Source: Clostridia bacterium
GTDB lineage: Bacteria > Bacillota_A > Clostridia > Oscillospirales > Acutalibacteraceae
Assembly: GCA_009930155.1 (NCBI GenBank)
Contig: RZYX01000027.1
Location: forward strand, 1-23,008
DNA length: 23,008 bases
Reading direction: 5' to 3'
Every line of letters starts with the position of its first letter. The first letter of the stretch is position 1. This document shows, in pieces, positions 1-6,793 of this stretch. A program made the position numbers and the translations under genes. Below the pieces are notes generated by a model. That model made no database searches. It saw nothing but the letters and a program-made list of their open reading frames with translations, and was not told the DNA's origin.

Positions 1-1
1 C

Positions 2-460
2 CACAAAGGTGAACTTTACATAAATAGTCCATATGCCCTGCTGTGGAGTGAAGACCATTATTATCTGCTGGGATTTTCAGAGAAATACAATAAGGTCATT
101 CCGTTCCGGGTTGACCGCATGTATAGACCGAAGATAACGTCATTGGACGCTGTTCCGGCACCAGTAAACTTCAATGTTTCGGAATACACACACAAAGTCT
201 TTGAGATGTATGATGGCGAGGAAGTATCCGTTGATTTGGAATGCGACAATGAATTGATGAAGGTCATTATAGACCGCTTCGGAGAAGATGTGGATACACG
301 CCCCTGCTCTGATACGACATTCAGAGTGCGTGTGAGTGTCCTAGCCAGCAAAGTGTTCTATGGCTGGATATTCCAGTTTTGTGGGCAGATAAAGATATTG
401 ACACCGCTTTCTATTCGGGAAGAGTATAAGGCAATGGTACAGGCGGCATTAAGTGAATAA
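2..460 (+). CDS. WYL-domain transcriptional regulator (5' end missing)
   Basis: The frame is open from the window edge, so the N-terminal HTH is not seen. The visible 152 residues match the C-terminal half of YafY/PafC-like WYL regulators: a beta-rich stretch with SPYALLWSEDHYYLLGF, then FRVDRM, then the C-terminal extension with VRVSVLASKVFYGWIFQF. WYL domains sense a ligand or nucleic acid and control DNA binding by the N-terminal HTH. Such genes are common cargo near the regulatory end of Clostridia conjugative elements. It is followed at once by a strong terminator, so lexA downstream is a separate unit. Confidence 0.8.
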   Translation, partial: HKGELYINSPYALLWSEDHYYLLGFSEKYNKVIPFRVDRMYRPKITSLDAVPAPVNFNVSEYTHKVFEMYDGEEVSVDLECDNELMKVIIDRFGEDVDTRPCSDTTFRVRVSVLASKVFYGWIFQFCGQIKILTPLSIREEYKAMVQAALSE

Positions 461-475
461 GTCAGTAAGGAATCT

Positions 476-508
476 TGCGTTGGCATAAAAAAGTGCCAAC
501 GCATTTTT
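476..508 (+). terminator. Rho-independent terminator of the WYL gene
   Basis: Perfect 10-bp stem TGCGTTGGCA (476-485) with TGCCAACGCA (494-503), 8-nt loop, then five T. It starts 15 bp after the WYL stop codon. Confidence 0.9.
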
Positions 509-524
509 CTTGCGAAAAAACATA

Positions 525-553
525 TTGCAGAACACATGTTCCCTATGTATAAT
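525..553 (+). promoter_or_regulatory. lexA promoter with overlapping LexA-type operator
   Basis: A near-consensus sigma-A promoter is visible: TTGCAG (525-530), 17-bp spacer, TATAAT (548-553). The palindrome GAACACATGTTC (530-541) fits the Gram-positive SOS box (GAAC-N4-GTTC) and covers the end of the -35 box and the spacer, so bound repressor would block RNA polymerase. This predicts autorepression of the downstream repressor and induction by DNA damage. Confidence 0.8.
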
Positions 554-609
554 ATCATTAAAGGAAATGCACCGTTTCCTTTAGAAAAAATGAAAGGCAT
601 GGTGGATAC

Positions 610-1215
610 ATGAGAACGAAAAGCACAGAGCGTATGGACGAAATCATGAGATTTGTTGATGCGTATCATCTGAAGCATCATCATTCCCCGTCTACCAGTG
701 AAATCGCACAGGCACTCGGTATAGTCAAGAGTACAGTTTACAAATATCTTGTTGAGATGAACGTAAGAGGAATACTTTCATACGACGGGAAAGATATTGT
801 GACAGAAGTAACTCAGAAAGACAAAGCGGATACCATACAGGCGGCTATTCTCGGTTCTGTTTCCTGCGGCTTGCCCCAGTATGCAGAGGAGAACATTGAG
901 GAATATGTATCGCTTCCGGTATCTTTATTTGGAACTGGAGAGTTCTTTATCTTGCGGGCGAATGGCGAATCTATGATTGAAGCAGGCATTGAGGACGGAG
1001 ACCTTGTTGTTATCAGGAAGCAGGAGCACGCCAATGAAGGTGACATCATAGTAGCCTTAGTTGAAAACGAAACCACATTAAAACGCTACTATCTGGACAA
1101 GAAAGGACAGAAGGTACGTCTTCATCCTGAGAATAAGACAATGGAGGATATTTTCGTTCGGACTTGCAGGATACAGGGTGTGGCAGTAAATGTGGTCAAA
1201 TCTTTAATAAACTAG
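610..1215 (+). CDS. LexA-like SOS repressor (S24 self-cleaving)
   Basis: At 201 residues it has normal LexA length. Residues 1-65 form the winged-helix LexA DNA-binding domain (STSEIAQALGIVKSTVYKYL). Residues about 80-200 are the S24 peptidase domain: cleavage site Cys86-Gly87 in SVSCGLPQ, catalytic Ser121 in NGESMIEAG and Lys158 in TTLKRYY. A Cys-Gly scissile bond is used by UmuD and P22 repressor, whereas chromosomal LexA usually has Ala-Gly. The ATG at 610 has a GGTGG motif 4 bp upstream. The operator overlapping its own promoter supports autoregulation. Its place on an integrative element suggests it links element functions to SOS; the chromosomal lexA is probably elsewhere. Confidence 0.88.
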   Translation: MRTKSTERMDEIMRFVDAYHLKHHHSPSTSEIAQALGIVKSTVYKYLVEMNVRGILSYDGKDIVTEVTQKDKADTIQAAILGSVSCGLPQYAEENIEEYVSLPVSLFGTGEFFILRANGESMIEAGIEDGDLVVIRKQEHANEGDIIVALVENETTLKRYYLDKKGQKVRLHPENKTMEDIFVRTCRIQGVAVNVVKSLIN

Positions 1216-1288
1216 CCGCAGTGATAAGTTCTAGGCTCATGCCATAGAGAGGACATTGTGATGCTGGATGGTCTGAGGAGGGATAGGA

Positions 1289-1534
1289 TTGAGTGGAAGC
1301 AGGTATATTGTTACTTGTCCTCTTTGTGGGAAGACCCTGTTAAAAGGATACAGCGGTAGTAACATAGAAATTGCGTGCCCGAAGTGCCGGGTAGAATTGC
1401 TGATTGAGTTGATAGAGGGTCGTGTTGCAGTAGAGACACGACAGGTGGAAGAAGAAAATAGTGAAGGCAGAATGGAACAGGCAAAGCGTGCGTTGAGTTA
1501 TCGGGAACGCATGACGAAGACGCCAGCCATATAG
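1289..1534 (+). CDS. Small zinc-ribbon protein (Com-like)
   Basis: 81 residues with two CxxC knuckles (Cys10/Cys13 and Cys30/Cys33), 16 residues apart, typical of a four-cysteine zinc ribbon; the remainder is charged and probably helical. The TTG start is chosen because GAGGAGGG (1275-1282) lies 6 bp before it and no better start gives the full first knuckle. Small cysteine-rich proteins of this kind (phage Com-like or Cys-rich KTR families) occur in conjugative elements and may bind nucleic acid. The exact function is unknown. Confidence 0.6.
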   Translation: MSGSRYIVTCPLCGKTLLKGYSGSNIEIACPKCRVELLIELIEGRVAVETRQVEEENSEGRMEQAKRALSYRERMTKTPAI

Positions 1535-1938
1535 TAGAACTGCCAGTATTACAGGAATTACAGAAATAATAAGAATTATGAAAACAGAATATCAATGAGA
1601 TTACCAACAGAATCGTCGGATTGGGCATAGAACCCTCAAGGTCGGCATTGGTAATCAAGAGTTTGTGAATGGTCTGAACTTGCCTTAGAAGCATTAAGAG
1701 CCTGACAAAACGGAAGCGATATCCCAATAGGGAAGTTGCGTTCATTTTGTCAGGCTCTATTTTTTTGCGTCCAAATAGGTGGCTCTGACATAGATGCACT
1801 CAAACTTTAGACAGATTTTGCTTCCGCTTGGCTCGGAAAGGAACCAATGAAGAAAATCTGGCTGCCCTATGTGGCGAAGTACCCATGATTTCCAATTTTT
1901 GAAACTTACTAACTTTTCAAAAATTTGGAGGTCATGAC
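1535..1938. other. Non-coding stretch between zinc-ribbon and sigma-like genes
   Basis: All frames are interrupted by stops. Apart from the strong terminator at 1697-1766 and a GGAGG ribosome site at 1926-1930 for the next gene, I see nothing assignable. Short open pieces between 1800 and 1905 could be the remnant of a gene, but I do not recognise one. Confidence 0.6.
1697..1766 (+). terminator. Long-stem terminator
   Basis: The 14-bp perfect arm AGAGCCTGACAAAA (1697-1710) pairs with TTTTGTCAGGCTCT (1745-1758) and is followed by seven T (1760-1766). The 34-nt loop holds a smaller CCC/GGG hairpin. It probably ends the lexA/zinc-ribbon transcript. Confidence 0.85.
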
Positions 1939-2409
1939 ATGAAATTTAATTATGCGTTGGAAAAGAAAAAATTTGAGGAGCAGTGGAAAAAGCTCCGTAA
2001 GGAATATGCTGCGGCTGGAATGCCGGCAGAGGATATAGAGAAAATGTATGAGTTTGACTGGGAGGTATTGAAGCGGGAGCGGATATACAGTCTGCACAAT
2101 CAGGAGATACCGACGTCCTTGTTGGATGACGGGGAAGAACGTGACCCACTGGCATATCGCTACTTAGAGCAGATTAGCATACCGGCAAAGGAAACAGACC
2201 CACAGAGGAGATATGGATGGGTGGATGAGATTAGTCGGGATGAATTGTGTAAGGTTCTTAAAACATTATGTGAAGAGGATATGGAGCTTATTACATTGCT
2301 TGTTTTTGATGAGTATAGCCAGTTAGAGATAGCGGAAATACGAGGGGTAACACATCAGGCAATTTGTAAACAGATAGGTGCTCTAAAAAAGAAATTTGAA
2401 AAAAAATAA
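1939..2409 (+). CDS. Sigma-70 region-4-like helix-turn-helix protein
   Basis: 156 residues. The N-terminal 50 are charged and helical (EKKKFEEQWKKLRKEY); residues about 115-154 form a sigma-region-4-type HTH (LEIAEIRGVTHQAICKQIGALKKKF). There is no region 2, so it should not act as a full sigma factor; such proteins are standard in Tn1549-type elements next to the integrase module and are thought to be regulatory. The ATG at 1939 has TTTGGAGG 8 bp upstream. Its stop is followed by the long structured untranslated region. Confidence 0.75.
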   Translation: MKFNYALEKKKFEEQWKKLRKEYAAAGMPAEDIEKMYEFDWEVLKRERIYSLHNQEIPTSLLDDGEERDPLAYRYLEQISIPAKETDPQRRYGWVDEISRDELCKVLKTLCEEDMELITLLVFDEYSQLEIAEIRGVTHQAICKQIGALKKKFEKK

Positions 2410-2449
2410 ACTTTTTTCAAAAAGTGGTTGCTTTTTTGCCGTTCTCGCT

Positions 2450-2880
2450 GCCTACAAGGTGAGGGGATAAATATTTCCCCGGCACCTTGAAAACAGAATA
2501 GACATTCATCAGGCACATTTTGATGCGGATGCGTCATGCATCAGCCACATGAAGCGGTACGCCATGAGACTTTTATAGTGGAGCGATAAATACCGGCTTT
2601 TAAGTAACAGACAGCTTCTGTTATGGCAATGAAACGCAGTCATGATAATGATACTTCTGCCCAGCCACAGCCCTCACGAAAGAGAGGAACACGCAATGGG
2701 GGCAGCTCGGAGAGAACCTCGGAGGGGTTAGATACCCATGGAGCTGGTACGCTACCAGCCGCCTGATGATTTCCCTTTTCTTAGGGGGGTCGAGGACAAA
2801 TATAAGAAACCATAAAAAAGATGAGAGCTGCCGGTGGTATCACAGCCTAACGGTATGAGAAACCGGCGGCTCCCTTACAT
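2450..2880 (+). ncRNA. Candidate structured RNA / long leader before the toxin gene
   Basis: About 430 nt between two genes with no supported CDS but many hairpins: CAAGGTG/CACCTTG (2455-2461, 2483-2489) enclosing GGGGA/TCCCC; TAACAGA/TCTGTTA (2605-2611, 2617-2623); AACCTC/GGGGTT around loop GGA (2715-2729); CAGCTC/GAGCTG (2703-2708, 2741-2746), which competes with GCTGGTA/TACCAGC around loop CGC (2743-2759); and an 11-bp stem GAGCTGCCGGT/ACCGGCGGCTC (2825-2835, 2862-2872) ending 16 bp before the toxin ribosome site. Mutually exclusive pairings hint at a switch. The family is not identified and the transcript strand is inferred from flanking genes. Confidence 0.5.
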
Positions 2881-2902
2881 ACGAAAATGGAGGTATGCAT
2901 AG

Positions 2903-3286
2903 ATGATGAAAGAAAATTGGTGTTACAAGCGTGGAGATTTATATTATGCGAATTTGAACCCGTATCAGGGTTCCGAACAGGGCGGCACTCGCCCGGTCAT
3001 TGTATTACAGAATAATGTGGGCAATATTTACTGCCCGACTTTAATCGTTGCTCCGTTGACCAGCAAGATTGCTGAAAAGAAAAAACTCCCCACCCATTAT
3101 TTGGTGGAAGACATTCCGAAGCTGGCCACTTCTTCCCTTGTGCTGCTGGAGCAGATAAAGACCATTGATAAAAGTCGTATTATTTCCTACATCGGAAAAG
3201 TATCAGGGGAGCAGATGAGAGGAATTGAAGATGCCATGCAGATTAGCCTTGGAATTTATATTCCGGCAGAAGTAGAAGCACCGTAA
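2903..3286 (+). CDS. PemK/MazF-family toxin (putative mRNA endoribonuclease)
   Basis: 127 residues, close to the 110-120 of MazF/PemK toxins. The beta-barrel signature is clear: KRGDLYYANLNPYQGSEQGG at residues 9-28, then TRPVIVLQNN, IVAPLTSK and the C-terminal SLVLLEQIKTIDKSRI. The Arg in TRPV and the Thr/Ser in APLTS occupy the places of the family's catalytic residues. The family cleaves mRNA and is neutralised by a small antitoxin, normally encoded just upstream. No antitoxin gene is seen here; the preceding stretch is untranslated. The start at 2903 is preceded by GGAGG 9 bp away; the adjacent ATG at 2906 is also possible. Confidence 0.85.
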   Translation: MMKENWCYKRGDLYYANLNPYQGSEQGGTRPVIVLQNNVGNIYCPTLIVAPLTSKIAEKKKLPTHYLVEDIPKLATSSLVLLEQIKTIDKSRIISYIGKVSGEQMRGIEDAMQISLGIYIPAEVEAP

Positions 3287-3309
3287 ATGAATTAGAAGGA
3301 GGACACAGC

Positions 3310-3540
3310 ATGGAAAAGTTGCTTTCACGAAAAGATGCTGCAAAATACTTGGGAATAAGCATTACTACCCTTGATGCGGCTCGTAATAATGGATTGATTT
3401 CATATGTGCAGTATGTGGAAAACGGGTGCGTATATTTTACGGATGCAGCCCTTCTGGAGTATATAGCAAAATGCACATACAGAGCAAAGCCGGTAGAAAA
3501 GAACGGAACCTATCGAAAGCCACGAAGCACCAGAATGTAA
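3310..3540 (+). CDS. xis: Excisionase-like MerR-type HTH protein
   Basis: 76 residues. Residues 3-52 form a winged MerR-like HTH of the excisionase family (LLSRKDAAKYLGISITTLDAARNN in the recognition region, then a beta wing with GCVYFTDAALLEYI), followed by a basic tail. AGAAGGAGG lies 8 bp before the ATG. Position directly upstream of a tyrosine integrase, in the same orientation, matches Xis of Tn916-type elements, which bends the element ends to favour excision. Confidence 0.8.
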   Translation: MEKLLSRKDAAKYLGISITTLDAARNNGLISYVQYVENGCVYFTDAALLEYIAKCTYRAKPVEKNGTYRKPRSTRM

Positions 3541-3628
3541 GCAAATCGACATCCTTGATGAAATCGGATATAGCTGATAAAACCAAGGTACACCAAATGT
3601 GTATTATCATGATTAGGAGGTGCCGAAA

Positions 3629-4843
3629 ATGGCAAAAAGAAAAAGAGTGATTCCAGACTATGGTACAGTCGTACTGAACGGTATTGAGTATTATAGAACG
3701 AGAATCCAAAATTCAGAGGGTAAAATGGTTGCCCTATATGCAAAAACACCTGAAGAGTTATGCGATAAGGAACTGGAAGCGTTAGAACAAGTGGACAGTG
3801 ACTTGTTCAATCGAAAGTCTCCCACAGTTGAGGAATACTGTGAGAAGTGGCTGCTGATGCAGTCGGTACATGTGAGGGCTACTACTTTGACGGATTACAC
3901 ATCTAAGGTAAGGCGTCATATCATTAAGGAATTGGGACACATGCGGATAGCAGATGTTATCTTGGATGATATACAAGTTGCCCTTGTCCCGGTTTCTAAA
4001 AAGTCGGCTTCGGTGTATAAATCGGTTGTTGTCTTATACAAATCTATTTTTCGTGCTGCAAAAGAAAGTCGTATTATAGAATTTGACCCAACGATACATC
4101 TTACTTCCAAGGGTGGCGGTGTGCCGCAGAAGGACAAACTGGCACTAACAGATGAGCAGGTTTCACGCTTATTGGATGCGATTAAAGGTCTACCGCCGTA
4201 TGTGTTCGTAATGCTGGGGCTGTATGCAGGGTTAAGGCGTGAGGAAATCTTGGGGTTGAAATGGGATGCCGTCTATCTGGATGCACCGGCTCCCTACCTG
4301 ACAGTACGGAAGGCATGGCATACGGAAAATAACAGACCTGTGATTCTGGAAGAATTGAAAACAAAGGCTGCGGCGAGAAACATTCCAATTCCCATTTGCT
4401 TGTTGGATTGTCTGAAGGAAGCAAAGAGAAAAACAAATTCTGAGTATGTGGTTGCAAATAGGGACGGTGAACCGCTTTCTTATTCACAGTTCAAAAGGTT
4501 GTGGCAGTACATTGTTACCAGAACAGCCAAAGAACGAGTGTACTTCCGATACGAAGAAGGAAAAAGAGTAAAACATACTGTTAATCCCATTCTTGGAGAA
4601 AAAGCTGCCCATAACGGCAAAGTGGTTTACAGTCTGGATTTTGATGTAACACCTCATCAATTAAGGCATACTTACATCACAAATTTGATTCATTCATCGG
4701 TAGACCCGAAGACTGTGCAATATTTAGCCGGGCATGAGAGCAGTAAGATTACGATGGATATTTACGCAAAGGTAAAATACAACAGACCGGATGAAGTGGT
4801 AATAAAAATGGGTAAAGCATTTGAGCAATGGACTGCTGTATAA
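3629..4843 (+). CDS. int: Tyrosine integrase, first copy (Tn916/Tn1549 type)
   Basis: 404 residues from the ATG at 3629, chosen because AGGAGG (3615-3620) lies 8 bp upstream; a GTG at 3620 would overlap that site. Domains: N-terminal arm-binding domain (about 9-45, YGTVVLNGIEYYRTRIQ), SAM-like core-binding domain (about 65-150), catalytic domain (about 175-390). Catalytic set: Arg203 (GLRREE), Lys near 244-246, His343 and Arg346 (HQLRH), His369 (AGHES), Tyr379 (DIYAK), all intact. It should cut and rejoin element ends with a covalent 3'-phosphotyrosine. Xis precedes it; a terminator and an 18-bp dyad follow. Confidence 0.92.
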   Translation: MAKRKRVIPDYGTVVLNGIEYYRTRIQNSEGKMVALYAKTPEELCDKELEALEQVDSDLFNRKSPTVEEYCEKWLLMQSVHVRATTLTDYTSKVRRHIIKELGHMRIADVILDDIQVALVPVSKKSASVYKSVVVLYKSIFRAAKESRIIEFDPTIHLTSKGGGVPQKDKLALTDEQVSRLLDAIKGLPPYVFVMLGLYAGLRREEILGLKWDAVYLDAPAPYLTVRKAWHTENNRPVILEELKTKAAARNIPIPICLLDCLKEAKRKTNSEYVVANRDGEPLSYSQFKRLWQYIVTRTAKERVYFRYEEGKRVKHTVNPILGEKAAHNGKVVYSLDFDVTPHQLRHTYITNLIHSSVDPKTVQYLAGHESSKITMDIYAKVKYNRPDEVVIKMGKAFEQWTAV

Positions 4844-4880
4844 ACCCGGCAAGCCAATCATAATTAAATAAAAAATGATG

Positions 4881-4916
4881 CAAGGAGCGAGGCAAGGATG
4901 TCTCGCTCCTTGTTTT
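4881..4916 (+). terminator. Terminator after the first integrase
   Basis: Perfect 11-bp stem CAAGGAGCGAG (4881-4891) with CTCGCTCCTTG (4902-4912), followed by TTTT. It separates the two integrase genes, so the second needs its own promoter. Confidence 0.88.
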
Positions 4917-4918
4917 AC

Positions 4919-4936
4919 ATAAACGACATCGTTTAT
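4919..4936. repeat. 18-bp dyad after the first integrase, possible core attachment site
   Basis: ATAAACGA-CA-TCGTTTAT is a perfect 8-bp inverted repeat around a 2-bp centre. It sits 75 bp past the first integrase stop, where the element end would be expected. Tyrosine integrase core sites are short inverted repeats around a crossover. It could equally be a regulatory operator of the second integrase. Confidence 0.35.
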
Positions 4937-5006
4937 TAAAGAAGTTTTTTCTGAGAAAATTGGTTTGTGAACAGGAAAATGCTCACAATCAGGAAGGAGA
5001 ATTATA

Positions 5007-6203
5007 ATGGCAAAGAAAAACAACAACATTCCAAATTACGGAACAACTATGATTAAAGGAGCTTTATATTACAGAACCCGCATTCAGGATGCAGATGGTA
5101 AGAGGGTGGGCTTGTATGCCATCACTTGCGAAGAATTGTATGAAAAGCAGTTAGAAGCAAAGAGGCAGATAGAAGAAATCCTTTTTCGTCGCAAACACCC
5201 GACCGTTGCTGATTACTGCGAGAAATGGTTGCTGATGCAATCGGCAAAGGTATCAAAGGCTACTCTACGAGGGTATAGCTTTGATATGAAAAACCATATT
5301 ATCAAACCTATGGGCGAAATGTATATGGAAGAAGTGACTGCTGATGATATTCGGTTAGCACTCGTGCCATTGTCGAAAAAATCAGAAAGTGTGTATAACA
5401 AAGTGAATATGCTCATCAAGTGCATTTTCTATTCGGCGGAGCGTAGTCAGGTTATTGAATTTAATCCCTGTGAGGGACTCTCAGCAAAAGGTGGAAAGGC
5501 GATAAAAAAGAAAGAAGCCCTAACCGACCAGCAGACAAAGGTATTTTTGGATACAGTGAAGGAACTTCCTCCCTATCTGTTTTCTATGATTGGACTGTAT
5601 TCTGGGCTTCGACGGGAAGAAATTCTTGCCCTGCAATGGGACAGCGTGTTTCTGGATGAATCCACTCCCTATATTTCAGTACAGCGGGCTTGGCGTTCAG
5701 AACATAATAGACCGGTGGTTTCTACGGTACTAAAGACTGCGGCGGCAAAGAGAGATGTTCCGATTCCAAGGTGTTTGGTGGAATGCCTGAGAGAAGCCAA
5801 GGCAGAATCAATATCAGAATATGTAATTGCGGACAGCAAAGGTGAGCCGCTTTCCTATTCGCAATTCCAGCGTGTCTGGAAATATGTGACTGTACGTTCC
5901 ACGAAAGAAAGAACTTATTATAAGTATGTGAATGGGCAGAGTATCAAATACAAGGTGCAACCAACACTTGGCATGACACAGAAGAATAATCCCAAGATTC
6001 AATACACGATGGATTTTGATGTAACGCCACATCAATTACGGCATACCTACATCACGAACTTGCTCTATGCAGGGGTTGACCCGAAGACGGTTCAGTATCT
6101 GGCGGGCCACGAGAACAGCAAAACAACTATGGACATCTATGCAAAGGTGAAGTACAATAAACCCGAAGAGCTATTTGATGTAGTGAATGGAGCTTTTCAG
6201 TAA
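5007..6203 (+). CDS. int: Tyrosine integrase, second copy
   Basis: 398 residues with the same architecture as the first copy and clear similarity along the whole length (shared YYRTRIQ, YCEKWLLMQS, GLRREEIL, DFDVTPHQLRHTYITNL, YLAGHE and MDIYAKVKYN). Catalytic residues are complete: Arg202, Lys243, His342, Arg345, His368, Tyr378. AAGGAGA lies 8 bp before the ATG. It has no xis of its own between the two genes. The copies have diverged well beyond recent duplication, so they probably came from two elements or an old duplication. Confidence 0.92.
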   Translation: MAKKNNNIPNYGTTMIKGALYYRTRIQDADGKRVGLYAITCEELYEKQLEAKRQIEEILFRRKHPTVADYCEKWLLMQSAKVSKATLRGYSFDMKNHIIKPMGEMYMEEVTADDIRLALVPLSKKSESVYNKVNMLIKCIFYSAERSQVIEFNPCEGLSAKGGKAIKKKEALTDQQTKVFLDTVKELPPYLFSMIGLYSGLRREEILALQWDSVFLDESTPYISVQRAWRSEHNRPVVSTVLKTAAAKRDVPIPRCLVECLREAKAESISEYVIADSKGEPLSYSQFQRVWKYVTVRSTKERTYYKYVNGQSIKYKVQPTLGMTQKNNPKIQYTMDFDVTPHQLRHTYITNLLYAGVDPKTVQYLAGHENSKTTMDIYAKVKYNKPEELFDVVNGAFQ

Positions 6204-6215
6204 TAACGTGAGTTG

Positions 6216-6233
6216 TAAAACGGTACCATTTTA
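6216..6233. repeat. Imperfect 18-bp dyad, candidate right-end core site
   Basis: TAAAACGGT-ACCATTTTA is an inverted repeat with one mismatch and a central GGTACC. It begins 12 bp after the second integrase stop. T-rich and A-rich flanks around a short central segment resemble the insertion sites described for Tn916/Tn1549 integrases. The base composition falls soon after. The assignment is an inference from position and form. Confidence 0.4.
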
Positions 6234-6245
6234 GTGGTTAAGGGA

Positions 6246-6352
6246 TGGGCTAACTGAGGTCGGCAAGTGCAGAAAGCCCAGTAATATCAAGGGGAACGGG
6301 CACAGAGAGAATAGAAATACGGACTCAAGGGCGCACGTCGTGCACCTCAGTT
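6246..6352 (+). ncRNA. Candidate pseudoknotted RNA of unknown class
   Basis: TGGGCT (6246-6251) pairs with AGCCCA (6275-6280). The directly adjacent AACTGAGGT (6252-6260), inside that loop, is perfectly complementary to ACCTCAGTT (6344-6352): an H-type pseudoknot topology. A GCAC/GTGC hairpin (6333-6343) abuts the second strand. A terminator follows 29 nt later. No CDS is supported. I do not recognise a Rfam class; its 5' part may have been replaced by the inserted element. Confidence 0.4.
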
Positions 6353-6380
6353 CTCAAAGAGATAGTTTTTTCAAAAGTAT

Positions 6381-6412
6381 CAGCTCGCAGGCTTTGTCTG
6401 CGAGCTGTTTTT
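6381..6412 (+). terminator. Rho-independent terminator
   Basis: Perfect 10-bp stem CAGCTCGCAG (6381-6390) with CTGCGAGCTG (6398-6407), 7-nt loop, then five T. It ends transcription entering from the integrase or RNA candidate and insulates the next gene. Confidence 0.9.
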
Positions 6413-6549
6413 CTTTATATACTATATATAATAGAATGTTTTTATCTAAGAAATATATTATGGCTTTGCAGATATTGCCATATATTGTAAACTATGTATG
6501 GTATATGTGAATGACACACGACACAACATATTGTGTATATACACACACT

Positions 6550-6658
6550 GTTACAATTCTGTAACTTTTACAGTATTGCACAAAATTGAGCGCAATATAA
6601 TGAGTAATTAGAATTAAAACTAAAGAAGTTACAATTTCATTACAAAAAATTTTGTGCA
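6550..6658. repeat. Operator-like inverted and direct repeats upstream of the G5/3D gene
   Basis: GTTACA-ATTC-TGTAAC (6550-6565) is a perfect dyad; its left part GTTACAATT recurs at 6628-6636. TGCACAAAATT (6577-6587) recurs inverted as AATTTTGTGCA (6648-6658). They lie upstream of the sigma-A promoter of the next gene and may bind a regulator. The rest of 6417-6687 is AT-rich and holds nothing else I can assign. Confidence 0.4.
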
Positions 6659-6687
6659 TATTTCACAAAAAAGGTGTTCTGATAAAT

Positions 6688-6716
6688 TTGACATTCAATC
6701 TCATTGCACATATAAT
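6688..6716 (+). promoter_or_regulatory. Consensus sigma-A promoter of the G5/3D gene
   Basis: TTGACA (6688-6693), exactly 17 bp, TATAAT (6711-6716): a perfect vegetative promoter 78 bp before the ATG at 6794. Confidence 0.85.
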
Positions 6717-6793
6717 AAACTCCGTCAAGGCGATAATAAAGGTGTTGGCAACGCAAATACAAATCTTTCCACACTTATTAAAGGAGCAATTTG

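Larger units (their letters stand above)
1..6233. mobile_element. Right (integrase) end of a Tn916/Tn1549-type integrative and conjugative element
   Basis: The order of regulators, sigma-like HTH protein, small toxin, excisionase and tyrosine integrase is the usual integrase-side module of Clostridia conjugative transposons. The DNA is clearly richer in G+C than the segment after about 6417. The left end and conjugation genes lie outside the window. The right boundary is inferred, not proven: an 18-bp dyad at 6216-6233, just after the second integrase, is the best candidate core site. Two integrases in tandem leave open that two elements are joined here. Confidence 0.75.

Noticed and set aside
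2623..2766. 47-codon open frame inside the structured region
   Set aside because: It has no ribosome site before its ATG, an unusual Ser/Gly/Arg-rich content, and overlaps several strong hairpins, so the structure explains the region better. A protein alignment could revive it.
3620..3628. GTG at 3620 as start of the first integrase
   Set aside because: The AGGAGG at 3615-3620 overlaps that codon; ATG 3629 has the right spacing and gives the same N-terminus style as the second integrase.
6246..6352. Identification of the RNA candidate as a c-di-AMP (ydaO) riboswitch or SRP RNA
   Set aside because: Only short stretches recall those RNAs (GCTAACT, GGTC-GGCAAG) and the surrounding conserved blocks are missing.
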